Shown: one piece after another, positions 41,093-57,607 of the stretch
Layout: the number at the start of each line of letters is the position of its first letter
Position numbering within the stretch: the stretch's first letter is position 1
Origin: Balanoglossus misakiensis
Taxonomy: Eukaryota > Hemichordata
Direction of reading: 5' to 3'
DNA: 64,000 nt
Assembly: GCA_040954595.2 (NCBI GenBank)
Contig: CM082583.2
Span: forward strand, 9,734,001-9,798,000
The notes under the pieces: model-generated
Seen by the model: only the letters and a program-made list of their open reading frames with translations
Told to the model about the DNA's origin: nothing
Databases searched by the model: none
Translations under genes and position numbers: made by a program

Positions 41093-41476
41093 CCACTTCC
41101 TCCTCCTCATCATCATCACCATCATCATCACCTTGATCGTCGATGATTATGGTGTCATCGACTATGACTCTCTACACATATAGGTACGTGCGCCTGTGAG
41201 GCCATACACAGTGCACACAGCAACGAACGTGTGTGCTGTGCATACCCAGTGATAGCCCTGCGTACAGGTACAGACCTGTACGCAGGGCTAACCCAGTGAG
41301 TACGTCCGTCGTCCCTGAGAGCGTTTGTTCATCAACACCATAGTATCGTCTTTTACATAATCGTCGCATATATCTACTGGTGACAAATCATTCAGTAAGG
41401 ATCAACAGAAATCTTACTCGTCAATGTTTTCTGCTGTTGTCGGCTGCGGTGCGTTTCCTTCCACTGGAGCGGCCAT
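35866..41476 (-). CDS. NAA35: NAA35, auxiliary subunit of the NatC N-terminal acetyltransferase (Mak10)
   Basis: Sixteen coding exons join in frame to 746 residues (human about 725): 41418-41476, 40906-40955, 40673-40772, 40272-40461, 39913-40080, 39483-39593, 39212-39262, 38983-39066, 38714-38840, 38377-38555, 38049-38282, 37790-37888, 37290-37468, 36937-37141, 36430-36693 and 35866-36006. NatC, with catalytic NAA30 and NAA38, acetylates protein N-termini beginning Met-hydrophobic; NAA35 is the ribosome-linked scaffold. Hallmarks are [20 protein letters not shown] (about 71-90), [53 protein letters not shown], a lysine run [16 protein letters not shown] and [20 protein letters not shown]. 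Start ATG 41476 lies in caaaATGGCCG. The donor of exon 5 is the weak gttggt. Intron 1 holds a GAT microsatellite and a foldback element. The gene is head-to-head with TPGS2. Confidence 0.97.
40999..41091. repeat. NAA35: (GAT)n microsatellite in NAA35 intron 1
   Basis: About 30 uninterrupted GAT units. It produces spurious poly-Met, poly-Ile and poly-Asp reading frames on both strands that should not be annotated as proteins. Confidence 0.95.
41244..41299. mobile_element. 38-bp perfect foldback insertion with 9-bp target-site duplication
   Basis: Positions 41253-41290 form a perfect hairpin: a 17-bp arm TAGCCCTGCGTACAGGT, a 4-base ACAG loop, then the exact inverted complement. Both sides carry the identical 9-mer ACCCAGTGA (41244-41252 and 41291-41299), as expected for an insertion with a 9-bp target duplication. 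The ends TAG...CTA and the TAGCYCTGCGT terminus recur at 61528-61576. It lies inside NAA35 intron 1. Confidence 0.75.
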
Positions 41477-41849
41477 TTTGGCTACTGTAGAAGAACCTCT
41501 AGCTAACTTTAGAATAATCCAAAAACTTATACAGATGGAACCGCTGGAAAGTTTGACTTTTATTCGTCCTGACAGATTGAGCCAATAGCCTACTTTAAGT
41601 CTAGGAGGGAAACAGTTCATTTACTTTGAGAAAGATGATATAGTCCTGTCCCTTCTTCAAACAAAACCCACATCCCTAAGTGTGCTTATAAACAACGAAC
41701 AAACAAACGAACACCGGAGACAAGTGAAATCGGAGCTGTCAACATAAACAAAACACTGAAAAACTCTTCGTTCGGGTCACTGCTAGCTGCTGACAGATAT
41801 TCAAATGTTGGCTCGACCCCATTTAGAAGCTACTAGTACTAGCACAAAG
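41477..41849. promoter_or_regulatory. bidirectional promoter region between NAA35 and TPGS2
   Basis: Only about 370 bases separate the two divergent start codons, so both genes must be driven from here. No TATA box is obvious. The NAA35 start lies in caaaATGGCCG and the TPGS2 start in aagATGGCCG, both YY1-like. Confidence 0.6.
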
Positions 41850-43717
41850 ATGGCCGAAATACCTCACACGAAAGAAATGTTCGATCGCCTTACCATGGGG
41901 ATTGTCCGATCCTTAGGTGAGTGTGCTACATTTTTCCACCTGGCAGAAATAGTTGGTGGTACATGTATTACAATACTTAACCCATCATTTATCACACCAC
42001 AGAAAAACGACCAGGAGTAACTGACGTCAGGCTAAGAGACAGAAAACCAGCAGAAAGACATGTCGTCGTTTCGTGGGAACAGAAAAATTCATGCATGCTG
42101 CCTGATGATTTAAAGAGGTTTTATTTAACCACAGATGGAATGCTCCTTCAGTGGAATATCAAATTTGACGGTAAGCCCTGAGAAAGTGTCATCTGGGTTT
42201 GTCATCTATCAAAAGCTAACAGTACACTTGTTTTTCAGCATCTGCTAACTTTAGAGAAAACTGATCTATTGATCCTGAATCCGTAAAACGTTTTCCCCAG
42301 TGAATTCTTATAAATCAATTTCTGGAAAACCAAATTTCTCATTTTTTTCAAGGTGACAGTGATAACTTTTCATTTATTTCATCCACAGATCAGTCTATTC
42401 AACTAGGTCGCATGGAAATTAACTCCATAGCAAATGTCACTAAGCTGGGTGGTTCAAGCTCGTCCAGAAACACTCCATCTCTGGATGATGTAGATTACGA
42501 CACAGATGAAGACAACTGTCTCACATTTGAAGGTGAGGTTTTTTTAACTGCTGGAGAACCATCATAGTCTTTGTAATACAGACCTCAACTGAGCTCCTCG
42601 GACTCTAGTCTTAAGGTGGAAGTCAATGCAGTTCCTAAAGGTGATTGATCAGTGATTCTTTTCTCTGTCGACAGAAAAACCACATTTCGATACTCGCAGT
42701 CGCGCATTTGAATTGGACCCGTGCGAAGGCTTTGGAAAAGTCTGTCTTGTTTACAGAGACACGAAACCAGGTTAGTATAAAAGTTACACCACACACACCT
42801 ATTTGTATTCGTACATTTGATGGTCACATGTTCTGACAAGTAATTACATGTACTACCATCTTTCAGGTTCTCCAGCCCAGCATCCAGAGATCTGGTTTTT
42901 GGATCGTTCCCTCGATTGGCACTTCTTGGCCGACAACTTCACGCAGTACTATCGCTTGATGATGATGCACCTGGGACTTCCACAGTGGCAGTACACATTT
43001 ACTGATATCGGCCTCAGTCCATCTGCAAAGGTACTTTTAACACCACCCTTTTTCCAACTCTCAAATGCCATTATACAGTGTTCATAAATAGTTTGATGTC
43101 CATTTAATATTTCAATATCATATTCCTTGTAGCAATGGTTCAACATGTATGCACCAATTAGACTGAACATGGATGGAGAGTTGAAAGAACAGAGATCATG
43201 CGACCTGCAGGATTACAACAGCTGTGCGTCATCATCCATCGATATGCCTGTCAACAAACTAGATGCTGGAAAAGTTTTCAAAGGAAAATCTGACAAAAAG
43301 TAAGTGAGACATTATATAGCCGTTTTTGTGAGTTATGATATTTTGAAATTGTTTGGTGCAAGAAGTAAAATCTGTTTGTCACAAGTAAAAAGTGCTGGTG
43401 TTTGTTTCCAGGAGTAAAGCTGCTTTGGCAAAGAAGAAACCAAGTGCAACATCAACTTCTTCAAAGTAAGACACTATTTTTCAATAATGTCTATTTTTGC
43501 TGACGTAACATTACATTTCACAAATAAAATACTCGCATTTTACTCAATACAGACTAAAATAAAAAAGATTCAATCGTCTGTGCTGGAGAGGAAGTTGACT
43601 TCAGGTGGCAGAGACTTAAAATCCTTTCGTTTTTTTCACCACAGGCCATCATCAGGTGCTGGAGGCAGTGGTCGATCAACACTCAGTCAGACGTCCACCA
43701 TTGGAAAACCAAGATAG
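41850..43717 (+). CDS. TPGS2: TPGS2, tubulin polyglutamylase complex subunit 2
   Basis: Eight coding exons join in frame to 310 residues (human 300): 41850-41916, 42003-42170, 42389-42532, 42675-42770, 42867-43030, 43133-43299, 43412-43465 and 43645-43717. The protein is a non-catalytic subunit of the TTLL1 polyglutamylase complex, which adds glutamate chains to tubulin tails in axonemes and neuronal microtubules. Landmarks are LTMGIVRSLEKRPGVTDV, PAERHVVVSWEQKN, GRMEINSIANVTKL, EKPHFDTRSRAFELD, GKVCLVYRDTKPG, EIWFLDRSLDWHFL, HLGLPQWQYTF and NKLDAGKVFKGK. The tail is rich in Lys, Ser, Gly and Thr. I chose ATG 41850 for its Kozak context (aagATGGCC); an in-frame ATG at 41805 in poor context would add 15 residues. 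It converges on PIK3C3. Confidence 0.95.
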
Positions 43718-44020
43718 CATCTGCCATCATTCAAAAATGAAATCGAGGTGTTGATGTGCAATACATGGAGATCTGTCCAGATCTCATAGCAACCCTTTTT
43801 TCCTTGACGTGTGACAGAAAACATGAAATAGTCAGCAATGCATTCCTGTGTGTTTGTGATACTGTGTTTGACTGTTTTCATGCATTATTTATATATTTCT
43901 GTAAATATACTGACCACAGGTTACTCTGTCATTTTGACAGATTTTTTTACGCCATGACTTGTATATATGTTGATTTTTGACCCAAAACATTGGAGATTGC
44001 AATCAGAGACACGAAATTTC

Positions 44021-44026
44021 AATAAA
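44021..44026 (+). terminator. TPGS2: TPGS2 poly(A) signal
   Basis: AATAAA about 300 bases after the TPGS2 stop. Confidence 0.65.
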
Positions 44027-44032
44027 CATCCT

Positions 44033-44038
44033 TTTATT
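44033..44038 (-). terminator. PIK3C3: PIK3C3 poly(A) signal
   Basis: TTTATT on the + strand is AATAAA for PIK3C3, about 390 bases beyond its stop and only 6 bases from the TPGS2 signal on the other strand. Confidence 0.6.
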
Positions 44039-44428
44039 TACATTAAACAAAAACTTTGTTTCACATTGCACATAGTGTAAGTTATGAATTCTGTAAGTAA
44101 ATTCTGATGCAATGATGCAGAATGGACCAGCTGATATTGAGAGTGTGAAATATTTATCATTTCTGTCCAAAGATGTGTGTGTGCTTTTGTGTGCATGAAT
44201 GTGTGTTTGATAAATCTACAAAAATGTTTCCTGGGTAACAAGGTTTGCTGGGGAAGCAGCTTGTGTCAGCAGTAGTCACAGCCACGTAAGTGTAACAAAT
44301 GCCATGATTGGCTAGTGTTCAACTATCATGTACATGCTCAGCCAATCTGTGGACTGCACTCTCCCAGACCCATTTGTTCTCAAAAATTAAACCTCTGTAT
44401 TAAAGTCAGTGGAATGTGTTGACACTGT

Positions 44429-50372
<5,944 letters not shown>

Positions 50373-51160
50373 GTTTTATCGCTATGCATTATGGGAATTT
50401 TAAGTTTCCCGTTGCCAAATGCGTAATTCAAGAAGCGTTTTTGTAGATTTCCTAAATTGACATAATTATAATGAAGTTTATGGCATATATTTGATACCAC
50501 TATATGAAAATGAGACACTGGAGGTCTCTTTCTTCAATATGGGGTAACATTGAAGCGAAATTTGCGTTTGAATAAGTGCTTGTTAAAAAGTCCGACAATA
50601 TAAAACGTACGTGTAGTGTTGACACTTTCGCTCATTATTGCTGGTCATGAATAAAATGTACGTGAAAATCGCCTTTGATGCAGTGCTTGAATTTGATTCA
50701 AATTATCTCATCAGTGTTAATTAAAGTACGTAAATGAAAGAGTTTACACTGGGCTGATAAGGAGAGTGAAACCTCGTTCAATAGTGGGACTGAAAGTCGA
50801 AAGGGATGCTGCCTTGTTTAAGGTGAGCTGTTGACACCCTCATTATAATATGTATAGGTGGCATTATTAGTCATCGAGCACAATAGCGGTAGGTTAGTTC
50901 TATACCCGAGACGGTTGGTTGGTCACGGCAGAGCAGACTACCAACGACTGGAGTAGCAACCAAATTGTGGGTGTCCCCGATATTGAACTTGGGCACGTGT
51001 CGAGGCGAAACTCTGTGATTTCTAGAAAACACTCATGACGCGGTGGGAAGTCGAGGGTACTCAAGAGCTATAGGTCGCTGCACATTTACAAACCTTGTAT
51101 GGACCAATTTTTTAATACTGAATTGGAGCGTTTACATTTGCGTTGTGGAAGCCGGCAAAC
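50373..51160. promoter_or_regulatory. bidirectional promoter region between PIK3C3 and the tail-anchored gene
   Basis: About 790 bases separate the divergent ATGs. The PIK3C3 start reads aaacATGGCCG and the partner caaacATGGCAG. No further ORF with family resemblance lies here. Confidence 0.5.
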
Positions 51161-54100
51161 ATGGCAGATACAGGGAGTGGCAGTGACATCATGAACATCC
51201 CACCCTCCCCGGGCCTGGAGAGACAATCGGCAAGGGCACCGGTCGAGAAAAAAATATCGGCCAAGTCCAGTAATGGTCCACAGACAGGCAGTGTGGTAAG
51301 TTTCAATTGGGTAATTTTAAATTGCTGTAACGTAATAGTTCGTTGCGTCAAACACTGAACACGCCGACATGTTTAAGTCGCAAACACCCAATCTTAAATA
51401 CTGGTAGAAATTGAGAATATAATATCACACCAGTCAGCCATACACAGTTATACTATAAAGCTATTTCCGAATTTAAAAAAGCTAAAAGACCGAAACAAAA
51501 AAGGTGTATGGTTGTAAAGGTTTGCTAAATGTCCCCAATCGATAAAAAGGTCAACTGACAAAGAGAGGAGAAGAGAATGGACTTAAAAAGTGTGTGCGAC
51601 CTCTAAAAGTAAAAGTGGGTGACGTAGAGATGTACACACAAATTTAATGTGTGTGTTTCCTTTGTGTAGACGTGGGTTTGTACGGCATAGTAGCGAGTTA
51701 ATTACGCGTGGAGGCTGCCATGTTGAAAACAAAAACAGGATGGTGAAAGAGAAAGCCCTTCGGCAGAGACGTGTATGACCTGGCTATGCTGTCGCACACA
51801 CGGTGATACATGTACAAACGTTGTAGAAACCTCCCCACTCCCGCGTTCTACACCTATATCTAAAATAATTAGTACACTATAAAGTGGAAGGAATTATAGA
51901 ACTCCACTGCTTATTCGACAATTCATAACTTTGCAATTATATAATGTCTAATTACAAATTACAGTTACGGGTTGCTGGTGTTTCAGAGGCGACTACCGAA
52001 ACAATGTAGAAAATGCCAGTGACTGGGGGCATTTGTCCTAGCCTCGCCAAATATGCCCCGCACTGTCCAGGATCAGGACCCTTTGGTGTGGGCATGGTAC
52101 ATGGGTGTGTAATGTCAAAAGTCGACTGGAAACTATTTGTTCATGTATACACACAGTACCCTCATCCTTCTCTTCGTCATATACAATGTGATTTATTTTT
52201 CGAAGAGGGATGGAAGCTGTGAGGTGTAAAACTACAGTCAGGCAGTAAAACTGACGTTGTTTAGTTGACTAATATATTTTAAGGTTTAAACATTTGGAAT
52301 TACATGTATGGCAAAACAAGATGGAGAGACTGATTCTATAAGTAAACAGCCAGACTGAACAGGAAGGTGGTGCATTACGCGTGTAGATTTCGGATAGGAT
52401 GTAAATTATCTGCTCATTCCAGACGAAATTTAATCAAACCTTCATGGGCGACTCTTCACGTCACCTTTGTGATGGCGAAGAGTAATTTCGCGTTCGGAAA
52501 ATATGGCGCATTTGATTCTATGAATAGATCTTTGATACGAGAGTATCATACTCAACGAGCAAAGTTCGTGCACTGAACGAGTTTAGTGAACTGAACATCA
52601 ACAATGGCGCGGCGAATCTATTCAAGGCTATAAAGCTTTCAAATGTGAATAGATTGTAAAATATTTTATTTCTTATTTTGGTTTTTGAATAGGATATTGA
52701 GTAAGACTGCATACCTGGCTAGTACGGCCTCTTTTGGCGTTTCATTGACGACTCACACAATACTGATTGTCTCGCCACATCTGCAAGATGACGTCATTGT
52801 ATTTGAATCGGTAAAAACAGCGCTGGCTACACCCAAGCAGCCAGTACCGGTTGTATTAAATATTTTACATTTAATGGCAATTTAGCGAATTTCCGCCTCT
52901 ATTATGGCCTTTCCCGGACGTGAAGGTGTAAAAGAATGTTTGATAAACGGAAAGGAAATGCAAAACGTCCCGCACGTGTAGGAAACGTTCGACGTGAGAT
53001 GAAATAATATTTGAAATTTGGCATATTCATGCGCGTATACGCGACTTCCATTATTGATCTCATTTTGTCGCTGGAGTAATAGTACTGGTATGCCTTTGGC
53101 CTTCGGCAACGCAATTATGCCGAACTCATCACCATGACGGTCACGTATACAAAAGACGTCCATCTGAATAAATAGGAACGGTTCAGGGATATGTAATTGG
53201 AGACAACAAGGTCCAATGTTCCGACATAGGTTCAGGGTTAGAGCAGTATTTTGTTGGTTGCGGGCAGGTACGACAAATTCCGGCCTGAGAGAATATTTCC
53301 GAAGTCATCTTTGACATATTCAAATACATGCTGCCGCTTTCATTTGTGACATATGATAGATAATATACTAGTACTCTCCACTGTTTTATTAACATGCGTG
53401 CGTTTGGCCCAAATGATGGCGGGAGGTACGATGTCGGAATATATCGAATGGATCTCGAGCAGATATGGCGCACGTATTTCTTTTGATCAGTTTCCAACAC
53501 ACACTCGTATTGTAACTCTGACTGGTTTGAGGTGTGTCTTTTCGCACACGGCGTATGTCCTTATGTGTCCATTTGGCGTTTATCCTCTACGCAAGGTTGA
53601 TTAAAGAAAGGGCCACTTAGGGTGCGCTTTGTGATGCCAGTGACAAGCGAATTCCTCTTCATGTCTATCAAAGGAAGATTGTCGGAAGTCCTACACGGGT
53701 CACTGACTTATCCATACATTATTGGCTTAATTGATATCCAACCAAAGGCATGAACTGTACAGGTAGTTTTTTGTTGCTTCTGAATGGGTTGGGCCTGACC
53801 CAGGACAGGCCTTCTTTGTTACCATGGATGGCTGGCTGCTTTTCTAGAAAAGCGTCTCTCTCTCTTTCCGTGTCTCTCTGTCATCTCCCTATCTCTCAAA
53901 AACAAGTGCGGAAAGATACAGAATGAAGCAACCACCTGTTGCATCATCAGGCAATCAATATTGTATGAGCATATGCATTTAGAAGTTTTTATAATAATAA
54001 ATTAATCATCTTTTTCCACAGCGAATGAAACTGAAGAAAATGGACGAATATGAGGCAAAAGACGCCCACATGAGCGCCGTCTTCGGCGTCGCACCTCGGG

Positions 54101-55066
54101 AAGTGAAAAACACTCTCAAGGTTAACCCACTTTACGACCAGTACGGCCAGGGAGTCATCGAGGTTTCCGAGACGGACGCTCAAACGGCCAAAGCGCCCAA
54201 CATGAGAGGATCTAGAGGTTCAAGCGGGGACAAGTCAAACAGGTTCTCCAGATCCGATCCAGACGAAGGGGAAACAAAAATAGCATACGGAAGTAACTTC
54301 ATGTTGGGGAGGGGCAAAGAGACAGAAAATGGTAGCGTGAAGAATGCAACCGAAAGCAGAAACAAACAACTGGTGAGTTGTGCATTCAGAGTTATGCAAG
54401 CCTGCAAATGATATGGGTAAAAGTACGTCCTGGTCGTTAGTGCAAACACAAAAATGTCAAACTCAATGGATAAGAGTTGAGAGTATTTCGTAGGTCACTG
54501 AGGTCCTGTATTGTATCACAAGTAATGCGTCCCCAGTAGCATGCCTACTAGAATGTTGAAAGAGGGCTCTTCAAACAAGAAGTACTTAATTTGCGACGAC
54601 CATTGTGTTCGAAAACTTTCGTTTGACTGATTTTCTTTTCTTGCAGACGACACAGGGTAGGGTTATGCCATCAAGAATTACGAGGGTAAGCAAAACGATA
54701 CATGTATTAAGAGTTTTCTTCATATTTCGCCAAGATTGACAACTGTAATAAACAGTATTTCCAATGTTGGAAGTTGCTTTTTTGGAAGATTTGAAAGTTC
54801 TTTGATAATGGCTACCAGGACAAAAATAGATATTTGTAAATGCCAGAAGTGTTTAAATGTAATCGAATTCTCATTTTCAGAGCTCAAAACAAGGTAACCA
54901 AGCAAACCCACCAAGAAGTTCTTACAAAGATCCAGAGTCGCCTCCCCCTGAAAGGTCAAAGGTCAGAAGATGGCGTCTCATCATGCTGCTGATACTTATA
55001 GTTCTTATCTTAGCTCTGGCCCTGGTGTTGGCCATCTATTTCCTCACACGGGACAATGCACGGTGA
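51161..55066 (+). CDS. unrecognised tail-anchored-type membrane protein (236 aa)
   Basis: Four exons join in frame: 51161-51295, 54022-54372, 54647-54685 and 54881-55066, stop TGA 55064-55066; all introns are phase 0. I do not recognise the family. There is no signal peptide. Residues 1-45 are Ser/Pro-rich; 46-95 contain a compact, conserved-looking block (MKLKKMDEYEAKDAHMSAVF, then VAPREVKNTLKVNPLYDQYG); 96-205 are polar and probably disordered. A basic stretch SKVRRWR precedes about 23 hydrophobic residues (LIMLLILIVLILALALVLAI...) and the chain ends with a short TRDNAR. That layout predicts a cytosolic protein held by a C-terminal anchor in ER, mitochondrial or plasma membrane. Start ATG 51161 has good context (aacATGG). 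Clean splice sites and phases support a real gene. It is head-to-head with PIK3C3 and convergent with MTHFS. Confidence 0.85.
51296..54021. other. intron 1 of the tail-anchored gene
   Basis: A 2.7-kb intron, much longer than its neighbours, between gtaagt at 51296 and the tttttccacag acceptor at 54021. Small ORFs inside show no family resemblance. Confidence 0.75.
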
Positions 55067-55303
55067 TACTGTTTGTAACCGAACATTTATGACAAGATTT
55101 TCGGATGCTTCTGGACATTTTGGCCGGGGGAAAGTTGACAAGAAACCAAAATTTACTTTTATAACAAAAAAGTTGATATATCGAGGGTAAATTTTTCAGT
55201 ACTGTTATGTACATTATTTATCATATATCGTACGCTAGTGTTCACGAATGAATTTATAAACATATTGTTCGTTTTTAATCGTTTTTGTATTAATTAAAAG
55301 AAA

Positions 55304-55309
55304 AATAAA
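55304..55309 (+). terminator. proximal poly(A) signal of the tail-anchored gene
   Basis: AATAAA about 240 bases after the stop; a distal one is at 56206. Confidence 0.5.
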
Positions 55310-56205
55310 TACAATCCAAATCATCACAGATTTGGTACTTTGGGTTGGATTCTGATTGTACAAAAATGGTTATATGGCATGTTATTAACTGATTTTTAAT
55401 ATATTTTATTACATTGGAGATTTTTTTAAAGTAGAAAAGTCGCAACCAAATGCTGCATTTAAAAAAGACATGCAGTGAAACTCATTTCACTAAGACACCA
55501 AAGGAAGTAAGGTTGACAAAGAATATAAATTTTATCAGGATGGGCTTGTTTACAAAGAAACAAAAAGGGGGAGTTTTGAGAGCTAACTGATTTGCTGTCT
55601 GTGTTTTGTATTGTTTTTTTGAAGCTCACATATAATCACCCATAATTGGACTCTGTGTTTTTTGTATGAATTTTTTTTTTTGCAATTGAATGTTAACCAA
55701 ATGTCAAACCTATCAGTACCAAAAAAGAAGTTGAAAGATGGAGTTCATGTAAGAAAACTTATAACATTTTTTGTAGTAGCATGATTTGTTTTGAATTGGC
55801 GATCAATGTAACTCATTATTACCATTATCATTATTATTTAATGTATGGTGTTGGAAATATTTTCTGAGAAAGGAATTTAGCGATATAAAGGCATATAGTG
55901 TAGGCACAATCTCTCACTGCCTTCTAGAAAGATTTTACTCCCCACAAAATAAAAGATGATGCACTGGTATGCGATGTACAGTGGTACTTCATTTTGGTGG
56001 TACATACTTTATATACTGGTGGTATTCTGAGGTAGTTAACATGAGTGGTATAACACTGGCGGCACTTTCCAGTGGTTTTAGTTCTGTTTCTCAAAAACCT
56101 CACTTCTCTTGTGCCAAATACACACATAGCTTGTTTAACTGTATTTTGTATACCGTAATTATGATTGATTGCAAAATATGAACTGTAGCAAGATAAATTA
56201 TGAGA

Positions 56206-56211
56206 AATAAA
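56206..56211 (+). terminator. possible distal poly(A) signal of the tail-anchored gene
   Basis: AATAAA followed by a T-rich stretch, 32 bases from the opposite-strand MTHFS signal. Confidence 0.45.
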
Positions 56212-56242
56212 GTTGTTTTTCTATGAAATTGACAACTGCATG

Positions 56243-56248
56243 TTTATT
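56243..56248 (-). terminator. MTHFS: MTHFS poly(A) signal
   Basis: TTTATT on the + strand is AATAAA for MTHFS, about 60 bases after its stop, implying a very short 3' UTR. Confidence 0.55.
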
Positions 56249-56307
56249 TACGACACACAGCACTCCGTGTGGATATATAAACCCAATAGGTGTGTGGTGT
56301 GTACAAA

Positions 56308-57299
56308 TCACTCTGAGGGAATGACAGCCCAAAGAACTTCATCCATCTTGACATCGTACTCTGACGTTGGAATCTCATCACAGATCTGTTCGTTATACGC
56401 CAGGGCTATTGTGTATGGCTTAACTCCTGTGGATTCTGTGCATCGTCTCTGATAGTTGTCATAGTAACCCTTGCCACGCCCTAGGCGATCTCCACTTTTG
56501 GAGAATCCGAGTCCAGGCACAATGATCAGATCGAGGCCCCCTTTAAGTTAAAACACAAGAGAGAGAAAAGACAATATCATTATGTCACACATAACAGACA
56601 ATAAACAGATGTTCATGAGATGAGGAAAAGATGATTCAATTAAATTCAAATACTATATACCCTAAACAGGTGGTATACATATGGACTGTATGTTGAATGG
56701 TGATGACTGATACCATTACCTGTCGACAAAGCCTCCTCTCTCAGATCGTTCTCTGCAGGCTGCTTGATATTCCATTTTGTCTTCGGCAAGGAATCGTAAT
56801 CTTCCATGGAGTGAAGTCGTAACATGTCCATTTTGTCGCCAATATATTGTGGAATGAAGCAGGCCCTGTTGGTTTCAAGAATGTGTCCCAGTATACCCAT
56901 AGTGTGGACTTCCTCTGGCATAGATAAATACACACTGATGCGTTGACTTCGCTTATACACGGGATGATCAATCAACTGAAAGAGGGCAGTCAAGAAAAAA
57001 AGAACTTAGTTAGAGATCAATATCGGCTCAATTCTTCATAGGTATGTGCCATCATCAAAGTGCTCTTGTTGTCATGGATATGGGGATGTCGAGTGTTGAT
57101 GACTTCCGCGTTCATGGCACGCAGCCTGCAGATACGAACACAGTGATCATCACCACTGCTGGCACTACACTGCATGACATTTCCCTACCCTCTGTGTTAT
57201 CACGTCTGACTGCCTTGATCGTTCCAGCCCTGTCATAGCAGCCAGCCTGCTCTTCAATTCCCGACGAAGCGCTTGTTTCATCTGCTTCAGGGCGGCCAT
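56308..57299 (-). CDS. MTHFS: MTHFS, 5-formyltetrahydrofolate cyclo-ligase
   Basis: Three coding exons join in frame to 199 residues (human 203): 57189-57299, 56720-56975 and 56308-56540. The enzyme converts 5-formyl-THF to 5,10-methenyl-THF using ATP in the cytosol, returning folinic acid to the one-carbon pool. Seen are the N-terminal helix [29 protein letters not shown] with its substrate-contacting Ser/Met/Glu region, [30 protein letters not shown] (about 117-135) and the nucleotide-binding loop [14 protein letters not shown] (about 139-152). Motifs are intact. The start context is atcATGGCCG. It stands head-to-head with the epoxide hydrolase gene and converges on the tail-anchored gene. 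Confidence 0.96.
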
Positions 57300-57607
57300 G
57301 ATTTCATTTCAGATGAAGAATTGAAATCAGCTGACAGTGGCAGAGGGCGCCCCAATATCCAACTCCAGCAGAGCCCCGCCCCTCCACGTGCAGACTGAGG
57401 TTCCCTATGTAAGCATAAACCACAGTTGACCCGCCCTTGATCAACTTTGGTCAGTCCAAAGTTTAACAGACAGTCAACACCGGCCCAGACAAGAAATTCT
57501 CTATATTCTGACCAGCGTTTCCGAACTGATCTTCTCTGTATCTGTTGCGCACTCGTCACTTCTTCAAATCATTGGGTCGTAAAATCTTCGATTTTCTTTT
57601 GCTTAAT
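57300..57607. promoter_or_regulatory. bidirectional promoter region between MTHFS and the epoxide hydrolase
   Basis: About 308 bases separate the divergent start codons. No TATA box was recognised. Confidence 0.55.

Larger units (their letters stand above)
55067..56307. other. 3' UTR region of the convergent tail-anchored and MTHFS genes
   Basis: AT-rich, with no coding exon recognised. It holds poly(A) signals for both strands, listed separately. Confidence 0.6.

Noticed and set aside
40898-41183. Open frames with long Met or Ile runs on both strands
   Set aside because: They are translations of the GAT microsatellite in NAA35 intron 1.
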